A DNA stretch of 64,000 nucleotides from Magicicada septendecula (taxonomy: Eukaryota; Arthropoda; Insecta; Hemiptera; Cicadidae). Below the pieces are notes generated by a model. That model worked only from the letters and a program-made list of their open reading frames with translations, ran no database searches and had not been told where the DNA came from. The stretch covers positions 113,134,654 to 113,198,653 of the forward strand of contig CM068367.1 in NCBI GenBank assembly GCA_034769895.1, read 5' to 3'. Position numbers and translations under genes: made by a program. Position 1 is the stretch's first letter. Every line of letters starts with the position of its first letter. This document shows positions 13,599-26,463 of this stretch, in pieces.

Positions 13599-14505
13599 TC
13601 GACCGCGTGTGGCACGAGGGTGTCCTTTACAAACTAACGGAAGTCCTTCTCCCAGATTGCTACGTTCACTTGATCGGCAGCTTTCTGCGAGACCGTAGCT
13701 TCCGAGTGAGAATAAACCACGCTCTCTCTTTGGAGAGGCGTACTACCGCTGGCGTCCCTCAGGGCAGCATGCTTGGGTCTCTCCTGTTCTCGGTTTTAAT
13801 CGACACGCCCCGAGTGGCTGGAGTAAGATTGTCTCTGTTCGCGGACGACACTGCGGCTTTTGCCTCAGAGCCGAACGCAAACTATGGGGCCATGAAACTC
13901 CAGCGTCAACTAGATGCTTATGTCGGGTGGGCCGAGGATTGGAGAGTTGCCGTTAACGCTACTAAGAGCTCAGCGGTAATATTCTCTCGACGATGTAAGC
14001 GGCCTCGGCCGCATAAAGTAGGCCCCGTCGAATTGCCCTGGACCAACAGCGTCAAGTACCTCGGGCTTCATGTTGATTCCCGACTCACCTGTCGGACCCA
14101 TGCCCAATACATCCGTCAACGCGCTTCGGCGCAACTCAGTAGACTTTGGCCCGTGCTATCTAATCCGGCGATGACTCCCCGGCTAGGTAAGCTCGTCGTC
14201 AACACGTACGTGTTGCCCGTGATTACCTATGCCTGTCCTGTATGTGGATACCTTAGATCGGCACTCCAGCGCGTTCGGGGACTGAAGCTCGCGTGTAAAG
14301 TCTCCTCGAGGTTCTCTTCTTGAGCTTTGAGGAGAGGCTCTTTTGCGGACACCTTGAGATGCCTGGTTCGTAGATTGCGTAGATTCTATGGTCGGGCAGC
14401 TCGAGTTACCCACAATCCCCTCATCGCCGGACTCGCAAAATATACTCCATGGCCAGGCGAGTCTTGGAAGCGACCCCGTTTACTAGCCCCGGTGGTATAA
14501 TCCAC
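13599..14505 (+). pseudogene. Jockey-like LINE, RT fragment, 5' truncated
   Basis: The open frame 13607-14323 begins abruptly in the RT palm (VWHEGVLYKLTEVLLP). It keeps GVPQGS (residues 49-54) and the catalytic FADD (78-81), then SVKYLGLHVDSRLTC and VLPVITYACPVCGY. There is no start codon because the element is 5' truncated. A frameshift near 14300 separates the rest: LRCLVRRLRRFYGRAA, then NPLIAGLAKYTPWPGESWK, ending at a stop at about 14502. The 3' UTR contains GGCAGGAGC and a GGGAC motif shared with the copy at 45198-46588, so the two belong to related families. Both catalytic aspartates are intact but the gene is truncated and shifted. Confidence 0.85.
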
Positions 14506-15589
<1,084 letters not shown>

Positions 15590-15960
15590 TTCTTCTTGTT
15601 TTTTCACAAGCTTTAGCCGTTGGTGACTAGAACCCACATTCTTTTCAGCCAGCAAATATTACATTTTCCTTTGGGATTATAAAATAGTATGCTTTGTCTG
15701 TTGATTCTTCTAACCTTTTCAATATTCTCGAAATATTTTATTTTTAATTGTAAATACAAGGCTGTCCCTAATGCCTTGCTTTCAAGTCTATTCCTTCTTT
15801 TTACTCCCCCGGAACTGACCTTAGAAACCTCACTTCAGCCAAAAGAACTCTCCTAAACGTTCTAGTATTCGGGTTCAGGTTGCGTTTCCACGTAGCACAC
15901 AGGAACAGCCATAATTTTGTAGAAATTTAAAATTGTGTCATTTCTTACTTTACCTGTAAG
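15590..15960 (-). pseudogene. RTE-like LINE remnant, heavily decayed
   Basis: Minus-strand pieces read LNFYKIMAVPVCY, the FYKVMAVPVLLYG region seen in other LINE copies of this window. Further downstream comes ALGTALYLQLKIKYFENIEK, which resembles C-terminal LINE sequence. A GAA-rich tail lies at 15580-15598 in the expected 3' position. Many stops. Assignment is by analogy with the better copies at 39590-40058 and 44700-46760. Confidence 0.4.
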
Positions 15961-18093
15961 TGACTTTTAAACAACAATAATTATGAAAATGATTATTGTC
16001 AGCTTTTTAATCGTTAAGTTTGAGTCGTTGCATCGTGTGCCGGTAGCATCGATAGTCATACTTATTAATTATAGTATCGTTCACCTTCTGCAAACTGAAA
16101 CCGGAGATTGGCCATATTCTAAGTCGTCAGGTCATTACGTTTGTCCCGACATTTAAACTGCTGCATCCCTTTAATACTAGTACCGTATCCCTACAAACCC
16201 GTTTCTGCGGCAACCTTATCCAACAATCCCCCTCATCGTTTTCCCTGGAATCCCGTCCGCCAGCCGTTTCCTCCAGCAACACTGTAACGATTACGACGGG
16301 ATTCCGTCTGCTATCTCTCTACTGGCAGTGCTAGCTTTCCCTAATAACAGCTAATGATAAGATTTTTTCCGTTCTCTTGATTTAATGCGTGTGTGTGAGA
16401 AGAGAGAAAGACAGATAGATAGATAGATAGATAGGTGGATAGACAGATAGACAGAGAGGAAGAGATAAAGAGAAAGAGAGAGAGAGCGAGCGAGAGAGAG
16501 CGTGTCACTTCATTATAGTGGCGCGGTTAACTTTTTTATGTATTCTTTAGTTTATCATCATTTTCATTCTCAGATATTCGAATTACCGAGTTTGGCGCTG
16601 ACGGGGCCGGTTGTACGGAGAATAACTAAATTATTTATTGAACTTTCGAGGTTTCCCGGACTCTTCTTTGGTTTCAAATAAATCATTATAATTATCGCAT
16701 AGTGAATGTAAGCTTATATGCCTAGCGTTCCCTGCTTTAAAATTCATACTATTATAGACAAACAATACAAATACTTTGTGTACACGAAATAGATAATAAT
16801 GCATGTTTTGCAGAAAACGAGCGTTGGTCGTTTAAGAGCTGAATGTGGTGGCCATACCGAAAGGCCTCGTCAAGAGCGAAGCGACTAGCAGTTTTACAAT
16901 AAGTGGTGACACAAAGTTGGAGAAAACGATAAAAACTAAAATAAATGTATTCAAGTGATAGTTTTCCATGTACGGGTAACCACTTTTCCGTACAATGATG
17001 GATATTTTACACAATACATGGGGAAGTGAAACGTTTAAGACTACGAACAGCAGAAAAGGTGACGAAAGACAAGGGAGGCCAGAGAGTATAAATCAATTCA
17101 ACTCAGATGATTCATGTGTCTCTTACAAAATAAATTCTTGGTGATTTAAAGCACACAAAGTGTCGTTAAAACTTATTTTCGAAAACTAAATACACGGATT
17201 CCTTCGCTGTCAACACGTATTTACACGAAGCTAAGAAAGAAGGGAGGTTACGCGCCCACGGTTTTACAGCGACACGCTTTAAATACTTTTTATTCTCTTT
17301 GTCAGAGGCAGCGTGGTAGCGGTACCAATACGCCATGATAGATGTATTTACTGCTGACTAGAAAACAAACAATTGATTGACAGTTTTTACAAAAAAATTT
17401 GGAGATATAAGATTTGTCAAATTAACTTTGTACATACGGCGAATAGAAATGGGGACGTCATGATGACTAGTACGTTCTTGAATAAATTAATTATTTTAAC
17501 ATTTAATTAATTATAAATTAAAAAAAGTTCATTAATTAATTACTTTTGTTCTGTTTTTAGATACTTATTGTGTTATTTAAAAAGTACAATAATTGCGAGA
17601 ATGGAAAGCTAAATTTGTGCAGAAAGTAAGTATTGAGAAACGATAATGATAGTTGTAAATATTTATAGAACAAAGTTCATTGATTCGATTACAGACGTCA
17701 TAAATGTTACCAGTAACCAGATAGGACTTATCACACTCTATACGGCCTGAAATTTGTATAAAGTGTTATGTATGGTAGCCTATTATATAGTGCGTAAACG
17801 TGGATATTAATGAAGAGAGTGATAAAGTGTTTAGAGTGTTTTGAAATGAGATTGAAGAGAAGGATGTTAAAAAATATATATTTGGAGTCAGCAGGTGCCG
17901 TCGAGACGAGTTGAAGGGCGCAACAAGATAATTCTGACAATAAGGAATGAGAAGGCAAAGTGGATAAAAGGCAAGTACTGTGATTAGCTGTAGTAAGAAA
18001 GCAATAATGTTGGAATAGATTGAAAAGAAGAGAGACGTAATGTTGTATGATCTGAAGAAAAGTCGGAGACAAAAAGAGAACTGAAAGACACGG
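15961..18093. other. Intergenic with a compound microsatellite
   Basis: No gene recognised. A compound tract at 16405-16500 holds GATA, GACA and GA repeats. The minus-strand open frames at 17731-18215 overlap the flank of the MULE and have no motif. Confidence 0.4.
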
Positions 18094-18101
18094 CACAGAT
18101 C
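18094..18101. repeat. Target-site duplication of the MULE, left copy
   Basis: CACAGATC, identical to 20300-20307, directly abutting the terminal inverted repeat. Confidence 0.75.
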
Positions 18102-18259
18102 GGGGTTGGAACACTTGTACGGAGTGACACTTCTACGGAGAGACATTTGTACGGAGCCTTTTCCTCTACCTGATGAGTCAGAAGTGGAATGTTGACACTT
18201 GTACGGAATGACCACTAACGACTGTTAATAACCGGTTTTGTAATTTTCTAGATAAATGT

Positions 18260-18282
18260 TAGCATGTCAGTTTGACATGCTA
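18260..18282. repeat. Perfect hairpin, 10-bp stem and 3-nt loop, inside the MULE
   Basis: TAGCATGTCA, GTT, TGACATGCTA. It lies between the left subterminal repeats and the stop codon of the transposase. Confidence 0.8.
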
Positions 18283-18539
18283 GAACGCTGTGGTTAAAAG
18301 GGAGCTGGTGCTGAGTATTAAACTTTTTTGTACAAATTGTAAGAGACATTCAGCCGACTTTGTGTCGTTTCCAGGGAACACCACGGGGAGGTAGTCTCTT
18401 TTCGTCCCCCATTTTTTTTAAATTTTATTTTGTTTTTTATTTTATTTTTTAATGCTTTAATTGAGTATTAAACTTATTTACAATATTTACATGATATATT
18501 TGCCAATGGTTTGACGTCGCCCTGTAGTAGCCTTTTTCT

Positions 18540-19922
18540 TTACTGTAATTTCTGTGAGTAAGCCACACAAGCCAGAAATGATTTTAAGTTGCCAGCAACT
18601 TGGAGTCTTTGTAATGCCTTTGAAATAGTCTCGTCGGTCTTCATTGCTGACTTCTTCCTTCTTTTCCCGTCCATATTTAAAACTAATCGGTCAAACTGGT
18701 GGCCGTAGTACTCTGCGTCTTCTCGAAGATTTTTTATTAGCGAGTAAACATTAGGATGAACTCTTGAAATTAATCTGTTGATTCTTTGATTCCACCCTTC
18801 TGAGACGTTATTAGTGCGGTGGCGCCTTCCACTGCAGTTCCACATATCTCTTGGCATATGCTCGTTATCGAGCCACTGGTCTACAAAATAGTCGTAGAAC
18901 TCCTGAAGTTTTTGGTTTTCAGGCGAGCTCTCCTGAATACAGAGCCAACCATCGTCCAACATTTCAGGGGAAGATGTGCCAGAGCTGAACACATTCTTAT
19001 GTAACAGCGTATTTCTTCGTTTTCCTTGTAGGCAGAAACAAGGCCGCAATATTGCACTTTTTTCCACAAACATTGATTAAAGTGATAATTGCAACCCAAA
19101 ATCTCTGTTTCAGGAAACAAACTTCTAGCTGACTGGACGATAGCGATTTCGAAGTCCATCATGAGAGTTGCAGGGCTCCATCCAGGCACGTTGGTTTTTA
19201 TAGCTTTGAAAAAACGGTCATATGTTTCTCGTTTTTTGTTCGGTAGCAAGGCGTAGACAGCTGGAATTGTGTTTGTTTCCTCCCAAGAACTTCCAAGATC
19301 GGCGTGAATGACAAATAACTGTCCAAACTGCTTGCTCGAACTCTTGAAGGTTCCGTCGATAAAGAATGAAAGACAGCTTGATAAAGATGATTTTCCATTT
19401 TCGCTGGCAAACACCAATATTCTGTCATTAGGTCCCCTGTTGTCATCTTCGAGTAAAAAATTGCTACCGTCGTTCATAAGTAAATTATTTTCTTGAAGAA
19501 TTATTCCTTCCGAATCGGTCGGATCTTTTATAGGTCCCATATTTTTTCGCCTAATGCGATGCAGCGATTGTTTGGCACTCCTATGTGATGGTAGCGATGT
19601 GACTAAGTCGTAGCCTCGATTGAAGAGCTGGCGTACATCTTCAGCGTAAATAGTTGAAATTGTAGTGTCTGTTTCTCTTGCACGCTTTTTTGCGTTTACA
19701 AAGTTTTCGCACTTCATTTGCTGCTTCATCCGGAATGCAAACATGGCTTCCTTCGCCTAAAACTGTGTTGTTTTTAGTTTTTAGTCTTCCTTTGCATTTA
19801 TTCTTTATGAAGTTTATACAACGCCAATAAGTTACCTCTTCTTTGTTGGTATAATCCACTACATACTGATGCCCGTTGTAAATAACTAAAGGTTTTGCTT
19901 TGGTGGTCTCGCTGAACTCCAT
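18540..19922 (-). pseudogene. FLYWCH zinc finger plus MULE transposase, two frameshifts
   Basis: Transposase of the surrounding element. It starts at ATG 19922. Residues about 15-65 are a FLYWCH-type finger (YWRC, a second Cys ten residues on, then HVC where HxH is usual). A frameshift near 19690-19740 leads to the MULE domain with FIDGTFKSSSKQFGQLFVIH (first Asp), MMDFEIAIVQSA (second Asp) and GCNYHFNQCLWKKVQ. A second frameshift near 18990 leads to the C-terminal part with TNNVSEGWNQRINRLI and a stop at 18540. All domains are present and only two shifts separate them, so loss of function is recent. The transposase would act on the terminal repeats at 18102 and 20299. Confidence 0.8.
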
Positions 19923-20299
19923 ATCTCCAAAATTATAGCACGCACACTACTTGACACTCGGATATCAACTGTAGTAATACAGTTACTTCTTAGCGAGTGC
20001 CACCCCCCAACCATTAACTGCCAGCCACGCATTCCAACCCTTATAGTTCTCGCGTCAAAATTCTAAGAAATGCATTAGGCCGGGATTATACTGGCGCTGC
20101 ACAGTGTAAGGGGTGAACACCCTAAATGTATAGGCTATTTTCTGGGAATTGGCTGGCCAGCACCAGATTACTCTCCGTACAACTGTAACTTTCTAAATTT
20201 TTCATGCTTGGCCATTTCCGGGAATATTTTGGGCTCCGTATAAATGTCAACAAATTTCATCTCCGTACAAGTGTCGCTCCGTACAACTGTCACAACTTC

Positions 20300-20307
20300 C
20301 ACAGATC
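20300..20307. repeat. Target-site duplication of the MULE, right copy
   Basis: CACAGATC, directly abutting the right terminal repeat. Confidence 0.75.
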
Positions 20308-20848
20308 AGGGAGGCATTGGCGTCTGCGATTCTTTGGTACCTGTCGAAAGTCAGTTTCATTGAAAAGAAAAACAAGTCTGACACAGAAGAAATTTTTGAT
20401 CCGGGTGGTTCAACTCAGTCGATCAGAGCTTCCTCTTTTTTTTTGAAATGATCTCAAATGGTGTTTGTAAAAGTAACATAAAACTACAAAAACAGTCTAT
20501 TATATTTTAGCATTATAACAGTTCGTGTAATGACGTAATGGACGGATGATTGAAAAAATAGTATCACCGATACATCTACAAAACGGTATCTCGTAGTGTC
20601 TTTAATGCCTATGAGTCTACGTGTCAGCACGAGGTAAATCGAATGATCCCTCTTAACGGGGGGGGGGGGGGGTTAGTTTCCCTAAACTAATTGGCTCACT
20701 GCCTACTTTACAAAAATATTTTTTTTTAGCTTCCTTCCCCAGTTTATTGGGGGGAAATTTTTAGAAAATAGTTTTTTCATACAATTGAAGGTTCATGTCT
20801 ATTAAAACAAACGAAAATTCAAACAACGCTCTCCGCCGCTTCCTCCTC
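20308..20848. other. Intergenic with a poly(G) run
   Basis: No gene recognised. A run of about 14 G lies at 20659-20672. Confidence 0.5.
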
Positions 20849-21110
20849 CTATGGCGCTACAGCCCGAAGTCGAGCCTTGGCCTTCTCTATCCTGACCCTC
20901 CGCCTATCTCTGTCAGTAGCAAAGGACTTCCATCCTCGCACTCCCAACATCTCTCTTGCATCCACAACGATAGCGTCTTCCCATCTTTTCCTTGGACAGC
21001 CTTTTGGACTTTTGCCATCCATACTCCCTATAAGGACTCTTGTAGGTGTTCGTTTGTCGTCCATTCTTACGACATGGTCAGCCCATTGAAGACTCCTCAG
21101 TTTTACTTAC
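20849..21110 (-). pseudogene. LINE ORF2 C-terminal fragment
   Basis: Minus strand reads LRSLQWADHVVRMDDKRTPT, then RVLIGSMDGKSPKGCPRKRW, EDAIVVDAREMLGVRGW, DRDRRRVRIEKAKA. This is the common LINE ending (LGHVVRM, GxPRKRWxDD, GxRxWxxxAxDRxxWR). The catalytic RT is absent. It is a 5'-truncated dead copy. Confidence 0.75.
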
Positions 21111-22329
21111 ACTTCTACGTTTGGAGCGACAATATATCTCATCATTATGCCGTATCCTCTATTCCCCATTTCTATCTCCGCCACTTCACAAGTGCGAAAT
21201 TAACTCTGTACTACATATTGAAGGTAATTTTGTTTGATATACGTCACACAGTACAAATAGATGAAACAATAGCTTCCCAAAATAGCAATACGAAAATTTT
21301 TTAATAGATGATGTTATAAAAGTTATTTTGTCATTGCATCTATAGCTACAAATTTTGTGGGCCAAAAATCTTTAGTGCCGCCGTCTTACTACCGAGTCGC
21401 CATCGACTCCTCCTAAACGCCTTCACAAGAGAGGCAGTACCGCCTACTTTGGAAAACTACGCGTCAGTTAAATCAAAGCGTAGCGTTAATCCCACACAGA
21501 GGACGTCGCGTAATATCTGCCGGTTTGTTATTGCAACTAACTGAAGATATTACGTTAATAGGATTATCGCGCCGTCGGTAGCTAAATTCTCAGAATTGGG
21601 CCAATATTTACGCTTCACTGGCTGTCAACACAGCGCCGTTATAAGCTGTCTGCTTACAAAGTGTCTTAAACTGCATTAATTTCGGCTGCTAACAGTGAAA
21701 CGGCAGAACCACTGCAACACGCTCTCTGTTTGTGACCAGATTAACGACACTACACTGCATGGCAGTAGTTATCGCATGGAGTTTTTTTCACTTCAACAGG
21801 CTAAAAGGAAAAAAAGTGTTATTATTATTATTATTAATTTATATTTGTATGTGTGCAAAAGTATATTTTTAATGTATATAAAAATATCAAATAAAATGTA
21901 AAATAAGAATTGAACATCAATGGAATTGCCCAGAAATTGACGACATTTATAACAGCACAATTAATAGCACACCATTCGCATTCATAAACAACATGACATG
22001 ATTACAGCACTATTAAAAAACAATAAAACGACAACTAAAACAAATCATAACAATATAAAAAAATGGCTGGATGGTATTTGGGCAGAGTATCGAAGAGAAA
22101 CAGGCAACATGTCTATTCTGCAAATTAGAGATATTCATTAACTATATATTTTTATTTAATAATAATTTAAATAAAATATTTTTTACAGTACGTGAATGTA
22201 ATTTTTATAGTTATATATATTTTAAATAGTTGTCTTCTTTAATTACTATGTATTCCTGAATATGTAAATGCCAGCGTGTCATGTATATTTTATTTATTTG
22301 TTTTCGGACTAAACATCATCATCATCATT
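21111..22329. other. Intergenic, no gene recognised
   Basis: AT-rich with an (ATT)n patch near 21820-21836. No supported gene. Confidence 0.4.
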
Positions 22330-22686
22330 TTCACAGATTAAACCAAAAATGGTTTGTTCCAGTCTTAAATAGGAAAAGATTAGAGCTGGTCAATCCAGCG
22401 CTTCCTCGGACGTCCCACACCTCTCCATCCCCTCAGCTTATAGTTCCAGAGTTGTTTGTGGCTGTGGCAGTCATCCATTCGGCAAAGATGTTACCACCAA
22501 TTCAGCCGATACTGGGCGTTCCTGTCGAGTATACTCATAATATTCAATTCCTGCCGTATATCTGTGTTTCTTGTATGATAATGGAGAGTATACCCTGCCA
22601 TGTGCCTGAGAAATCTCATTTTAGCCGCTTTGATGCGACTGGCCTGGTCTTTCGTTAAAGTCCAATTCTCAGACCTATAAAAAAGT
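22330..22686 (-). pseudogene. RTE-like LINE, downstream part (interrupted by a nested LINE)
   Basis: Minus strand reads YRSENWTLTKDQASRIKAAK, then MRFLRHMAGYTLHYHTRN, ending in RGWRGVGRPRKRWIDQL. It is the C-terminal continuation of the fragment at 23209-23400: that one ends at the FYGS residues of FYGSExWxL, and this one resumes at YRSENWTL. The 16-bp duplication at the junctions shows a later LINE split them. Confidence 0.75.
22671..22686. repeat. Target-site duplication of the nested LINE, left copy
   Basis: 16 bp, one mismatch to 23209-23224. Confidence 0.75.
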
Positions 22687-23208
22687 ACTTACTTACTTAC
22701 TAGCCAACGCCCACCCTTGGCTGTTGGGCCATTAGGCGGCGCGCTGACCAGTAGAGACGTGAGAGCCGTGCCATACCATCTTCGTCTTGGACTTGCATGT
22801 CTGAGATCAAGGCTGGACATGTAATTAGGTGATCCGCATTCATGGAAGCGTATCCACAGAGAACACATTCAGGAGACGACAACACGTCAATGCGGTGCAG
22901 GTGGGAGGCCAGGTAGTCATGACCGGTTGTAGTTCTAAAAAGAGCAACACTAGTTGCTCGGGGTAAAGTTCTGTTGATGGGGCCGTCCGTAACCAATGTT
23001 GCCCATCTTTTTCCCACACAGGCTCTTAATTGTTTTTCTTTTAGCCATAGGCTTATTGAGGAGTTTATTCTTGCTTTCGCAGATGCATATGAGCTGGGGG
23101 TCTCCGGCTGAGGTAGTGCTGCGCCCATTTTGGCGGGTGAAGTTGATCGCCTGCACGTGGTGCCCCTGCATAAACTAAACGATCAACAAAGGTTCGCCTA
23201 AAGCACGC
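22687..23208 (-). pseudogene. LINE with RNase H-type 3' end, nested inside the RTE-like LINE
   Basis: 5'-truncated minus-strand insertion. Pieces of an RNase H end (GHHVQA..., then MGAALPQPETPSSYASAKAR) run into FRTTTGHDYLASHLHRIDV, then CVLCGY, MNADHLITCPAL, the CxxC...H...C ending of RNase H-bearing LINEs, and YWSARRLMAQQ near the stop. A frameshift lies near 23110. The 3' end carries an (AAGT)n tail directly against the target duplication AGACC(T/C)ATAAAAAAGT (22671-22686 and 23209-23224). Confidence 0.75.
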
Positions 23209-23224
23209 AGACCCATAAAAAAGT
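23209..23224. repeat. Target-site duplication of the nested LINE, right copy
   Basis: 16 bp, matches 22671-22686 with one mismatch; part of the host LINE coding sequence (FYGS). Confidence 0.75.
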
Positions 23225-23400
23225 GTGGGAAGAGCCACCACCTTGTAGAATTTTAGGCGTGTTCCTTTACTTGCTGACTTAAGGGTTCGCCTAATGGTCC
23301 CGCACATAAGGTTGAACTTATGCAACTTATTCACCACGTCGTTGGTTGCATTATAAGACAACTGTAGGCCAGGTATTCAAAATTGCTAATTTGTTTCAGG
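23209..23400 (-). pseudogene. RTE-like LINE, upstream part (interrupted)
   Basis: Minus strand reads YLACNLSYNATNDVVNKLHK, then FNLMCGTIRRTLKSASKGTR and LKFYKVVALPTLFYGS. This is the region after the RT catalytic core in the same family as the copies at 39590 and 44700. It continues at 22686 after removal of the nested insertion. Confidence 0.75.
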
Positions 23401-24032
23401 ACAGTACCATCTACTAAGCTTCTAATTTTAAATCTAGTTTAACTCTTCATTTCCATTTTTTTTTTCAAATTGTGGGGCTGATTCTCCCATGCAGGGCTGC
23501 ATGTTATTTAACCTGCCTACCTTATTTCTCGTCTTCCTTTTTCTTTCTTGTATTCTCAAGGTCGCCTATATATTGTTTATAATTCAGTCCTACATCAACT
23601 CAGCTTCCTTTTCTCTTGTCAAACTGTTGTTGTTTCAGACGCACTCGTTATTCTTGGTATCTTTGTCTTTGCCATTGTTTGTGATTAACATATCAATATG
23701 TTAATACTAGTAGAACATGTTTATTATATAACCTAGTTTTTTATGACGCTGGGAATTTAAAAAAAATATTTTTCAACATAAAGATATATCATCCATACGC
23801 TGCTCAAGATAATCTTAGTCGAAGTATAATTTCTCTTGTTTGATTTTCTCTTTTGAGCTCTACTACTTGTTTCAAGCATGTGTATTCTGATTGTGCGTAG
23901 GCTATATTATTTACAAAAAAAAAAAAAAAAAAAACAAATTGGGTGTGTAAACCACAAAGCAGCCAAATGGTCTGTGAAAAGAGATTTTTTTCTTTTACGA
24001 AAAGTCATACAATACTGAATCGGAAATTTAGT
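23401..24032. other. Intergenic with poly(A) run
   Basis: No gene recognised. An A-run of about 18 lies at 23916-23935. Confidence 0.45.
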
Positions 24033-24040
24033 TATTAAAC

Positions 24041-24434
24041 CAGCGCCGGATTTAGAGTGTGCGGGCCCCTAGGCTGAGGTTGTGGTGCGGGCCCCCTACT
24101 TTCAGTCGTGACAAATTCTAGGGAACAGACTTTTGTTATAAGCTTAGGGAAAATATACAAAATTTAAGTCCAGGTAAAACGTGTATAGAGGAATAATAAA
24201 TTAACTCTACTAGGACAAAGAGACAAAATAGGTTTTATTAGGGTTAGAAATGCTTTAACATTGAAAGATAACTCAAAGCACCAACTAAACTGTAAGTTAA
24301 GTACAATTGGATAACTCAATTCTCTTGTTACAATAACTCAATATTTTTGTTACAATAATTTTATTTTTAAAATTTTTATGTGGTGCGGGTCCCTAGGCTG
24401 CAGCCTAGTCAGCCTACCCTTTAATCCGGCCCTG
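24041..24434. mobile_element. hAT-type MITE, 394 bp, complete
   Basis: Bounded by an 8-bp duplication TATTAAAC (24033-24040 and 24435-24442). Terminal inverted repeats are CAGCGCCGGATTTA on the left and CAGGGCCGGATTAA on the right (reverse complement), the CAG-G-CCGGATT ends known from hAT elements. The subterminal parts carry CCCCTAGGCTG and its inverse. The interior is AT-rich and non-coding, so it depends on a transposase elsewhere. Confidence 0.85.
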
Positions 24435-24442
24435 TATTAAAC

Positions 24443-26300
24443 GTTAGCTGAAGCAATCGTTACTTCGAAATTGATCATGACACTCTGAAATTGAGGCTTT
24501 TCGCTGCCACGGCGTTAATGCAGTGGGTACCACACTGCGACGTCTGATGCGGCAATATTAATCAAATGTAGTCAAGTGAGTCATGCAGTGTCGCTACTGA
24601 GAGGTTGCTGGATCTAGCGGTTCTAGTGGAAACATTAATTATTACCAGTGGTTGATTTATAAAATTATATGTGCCGGAACGTATCAATTCAAAAGTTGTA
24701 CAGACACAAATATAGGCCTACTTATATATTATATTAGCGTATAAGTTTACATCAGATTATTACAGAGGAGGTCTACATTTTTAAAGCCTTATAAAATATG
24801 TAACATACGTATAAACGTGTATATAAAAAGATAATGAAGTTTACTGATATTTCTAAAGAGCTTCATCGTCAGGTTAGCCGCACGACAATCGAAAACATGT
24901 CACTCATGATGGCGTCATATCGGAGCCTGAATCAAACTCTAAGTAATGGTTTCGGTGGTTCGGACAGTTTAGAAAGGTTTCCATAGTTTCATCATTGTGT
25001 AGTCATATTGTTTGCTTCTTGACCTTTCCTTACTCTTTGTGTCCAATGCTGTACCATGGCCAGAAATCAGCCATGAATCCACGTAGTTTGATGGATCAAT
25101 TAAACGGAGAGGAGGTCCATTACTTTTCACAGATAAGAGGCTGGATACAATCTTTGTCTTTAGAGATGCTCTTAATCATGTAATGATTAGATTAATTTGC
25201 GAAAAACTGTGAATGTCATCTTCGAGCGAGGCTTGTTGAAATTTTTTTTAAATACGTTCTAGTTACAAGAGAATTTTAGGTAGAACGTATTAAAAAATGA
25301 ATGGTAGTAGTTAAGATAAAGATTAGTCCTGGTGTTAGATTTTGACAAATGTTTAGTTTTGTAGTGGGGCTGACGAGGGGCAGAATTCAAAAAGTAGTAG
25401 TAAATTTTGTAATAATTATGTTTTTCTTTTAATATAACGCCGTTCCGACACGTTCTCCCTCAAATCAAGCCCTGATCATGTCGTTCGTAACGGATGATTT
25501 AATTGTCACACGCAGAACTATACTTGTCGTTTTTCGTTACTGTCATTTGTCATGTCATTTCAAGTTTTATTTAAAATATCTTATAATTTAGTACAGACCG
25601 GACAGTGTTGCACTAGATTTTGATTTTTGCAAGTGAGGAGGGCGGCGAGAAAGAGTTAGTTGACATAAAGTGGCTCAGACTTCGTGTCGACAACTTGTTT
25701 GAACCAACTAACGTATTGAATCGTTTCGAAAGTCGGAAGTCAAATGTCATACGTAGTTCATACATTTTTCTCTTATGAAACAGCTGAGTGAAGAAGTCGT
25801 GGCCTCGACGCTCTGTCACAACATTTCCGATTCACTGACCCAATTCACTGTCTGTTTCCCTCAGCCGTTACTGTAATAACTGCAACAACTCGGTATTGTT
25901 ATTCAAACTGAGATGCTGTTCTGTATCTCACTGGAAATAAACAATAGTCTATATTGTTCTAGAAATACTAATACTTTTTTGCGAACAAAAGAAGTAAGTA
26001 GTTTCTTTATTGTATCCAAGCAACCGTATAAAAAATTCAAAGTATTTGTATCTCTCGCATAGTTTCTGTTCTTCACTACCGTTATACTCTAGCTCAGGGC
26101 AGTTTAAAGCTACAAAGTTTTTACAAGGTCTTTTTAATATTATCAAGTGTATTTTCTTTATTTAGAGAAATCTTTTTGTAGCTATAAAAACATTAAAAAA
26201 GTCAACAAGTCTCAAACTTTATTAAATAAAAGTCACATTTCTGAATATTCTCCGTAAAATAAGAAATATGAATACGTAAGTTCGATTGTTATGAACGTTA
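24443..26300. other. Intergenic, no gene recognised
   Basis: No supported gene. It holds a weak hammerhead-like motif (24850-24872, minus). Confidence 0.4.
24850..24872 (-). other. Hammerhead-like motif, copy 3 (weak stem)
   Basis: CTGACGA, T, a short weak stem (AAG/TTT), then AGAAA. Same order of parts as the other copies but with poor pairing. Confidence 0.25.
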
Positions 26301-26317
26301 GTGAGAGAGTGAGAGAG

Positions 26318-26325
26318 GTGGATAG

Positions 26326-26396
<71 letters not shown>

Positions 26397-26397
26397 G

Positions 26398-26431
<34 letters not shown>

Positions 26432-26460
26432 GTTAGACAGACAGACAGACAGACAGACTA
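26318..26460. repeat. Compound (GATA)n-(GA)n-(GACA)n microsatellite
   Basis: Three adjoining simple repeats. Open frames across it are artefacts. Confidence 0.95.
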
Positions 26461-26463
26461 GCT

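Larger units (their letters stand above)
18102..20299. mobile_element. FLYWCH-MULE DNA transposon, complete with ends and target duplication
   Basis: A 2198-bp element bounded by the 8-bp direct repeat CACAGATC (18094-18101 and 20300-20307). The ends form terminal inverted repeats: the left begins GGGGTTGGAACACTTGTACGG and the reverse complement of the right begins GAAGTTGTGACAGTTGTACG. Inside each end the core (G)ACA-TTGTACGGAG is repeated about three times (left 18111-18160, right 20215-20290), probably subterminal transposase sites. The element contains one minus-strand transposase pseudogene. An 8-9 bp duplication fits the Mutator superfamily. Confidence 0.8.

Noticed and set aside
22281..22658. 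Plus-strand 125-residue frame
   Set aside because: Shadow of the minus-strand LINE fragment at 22330-22686.
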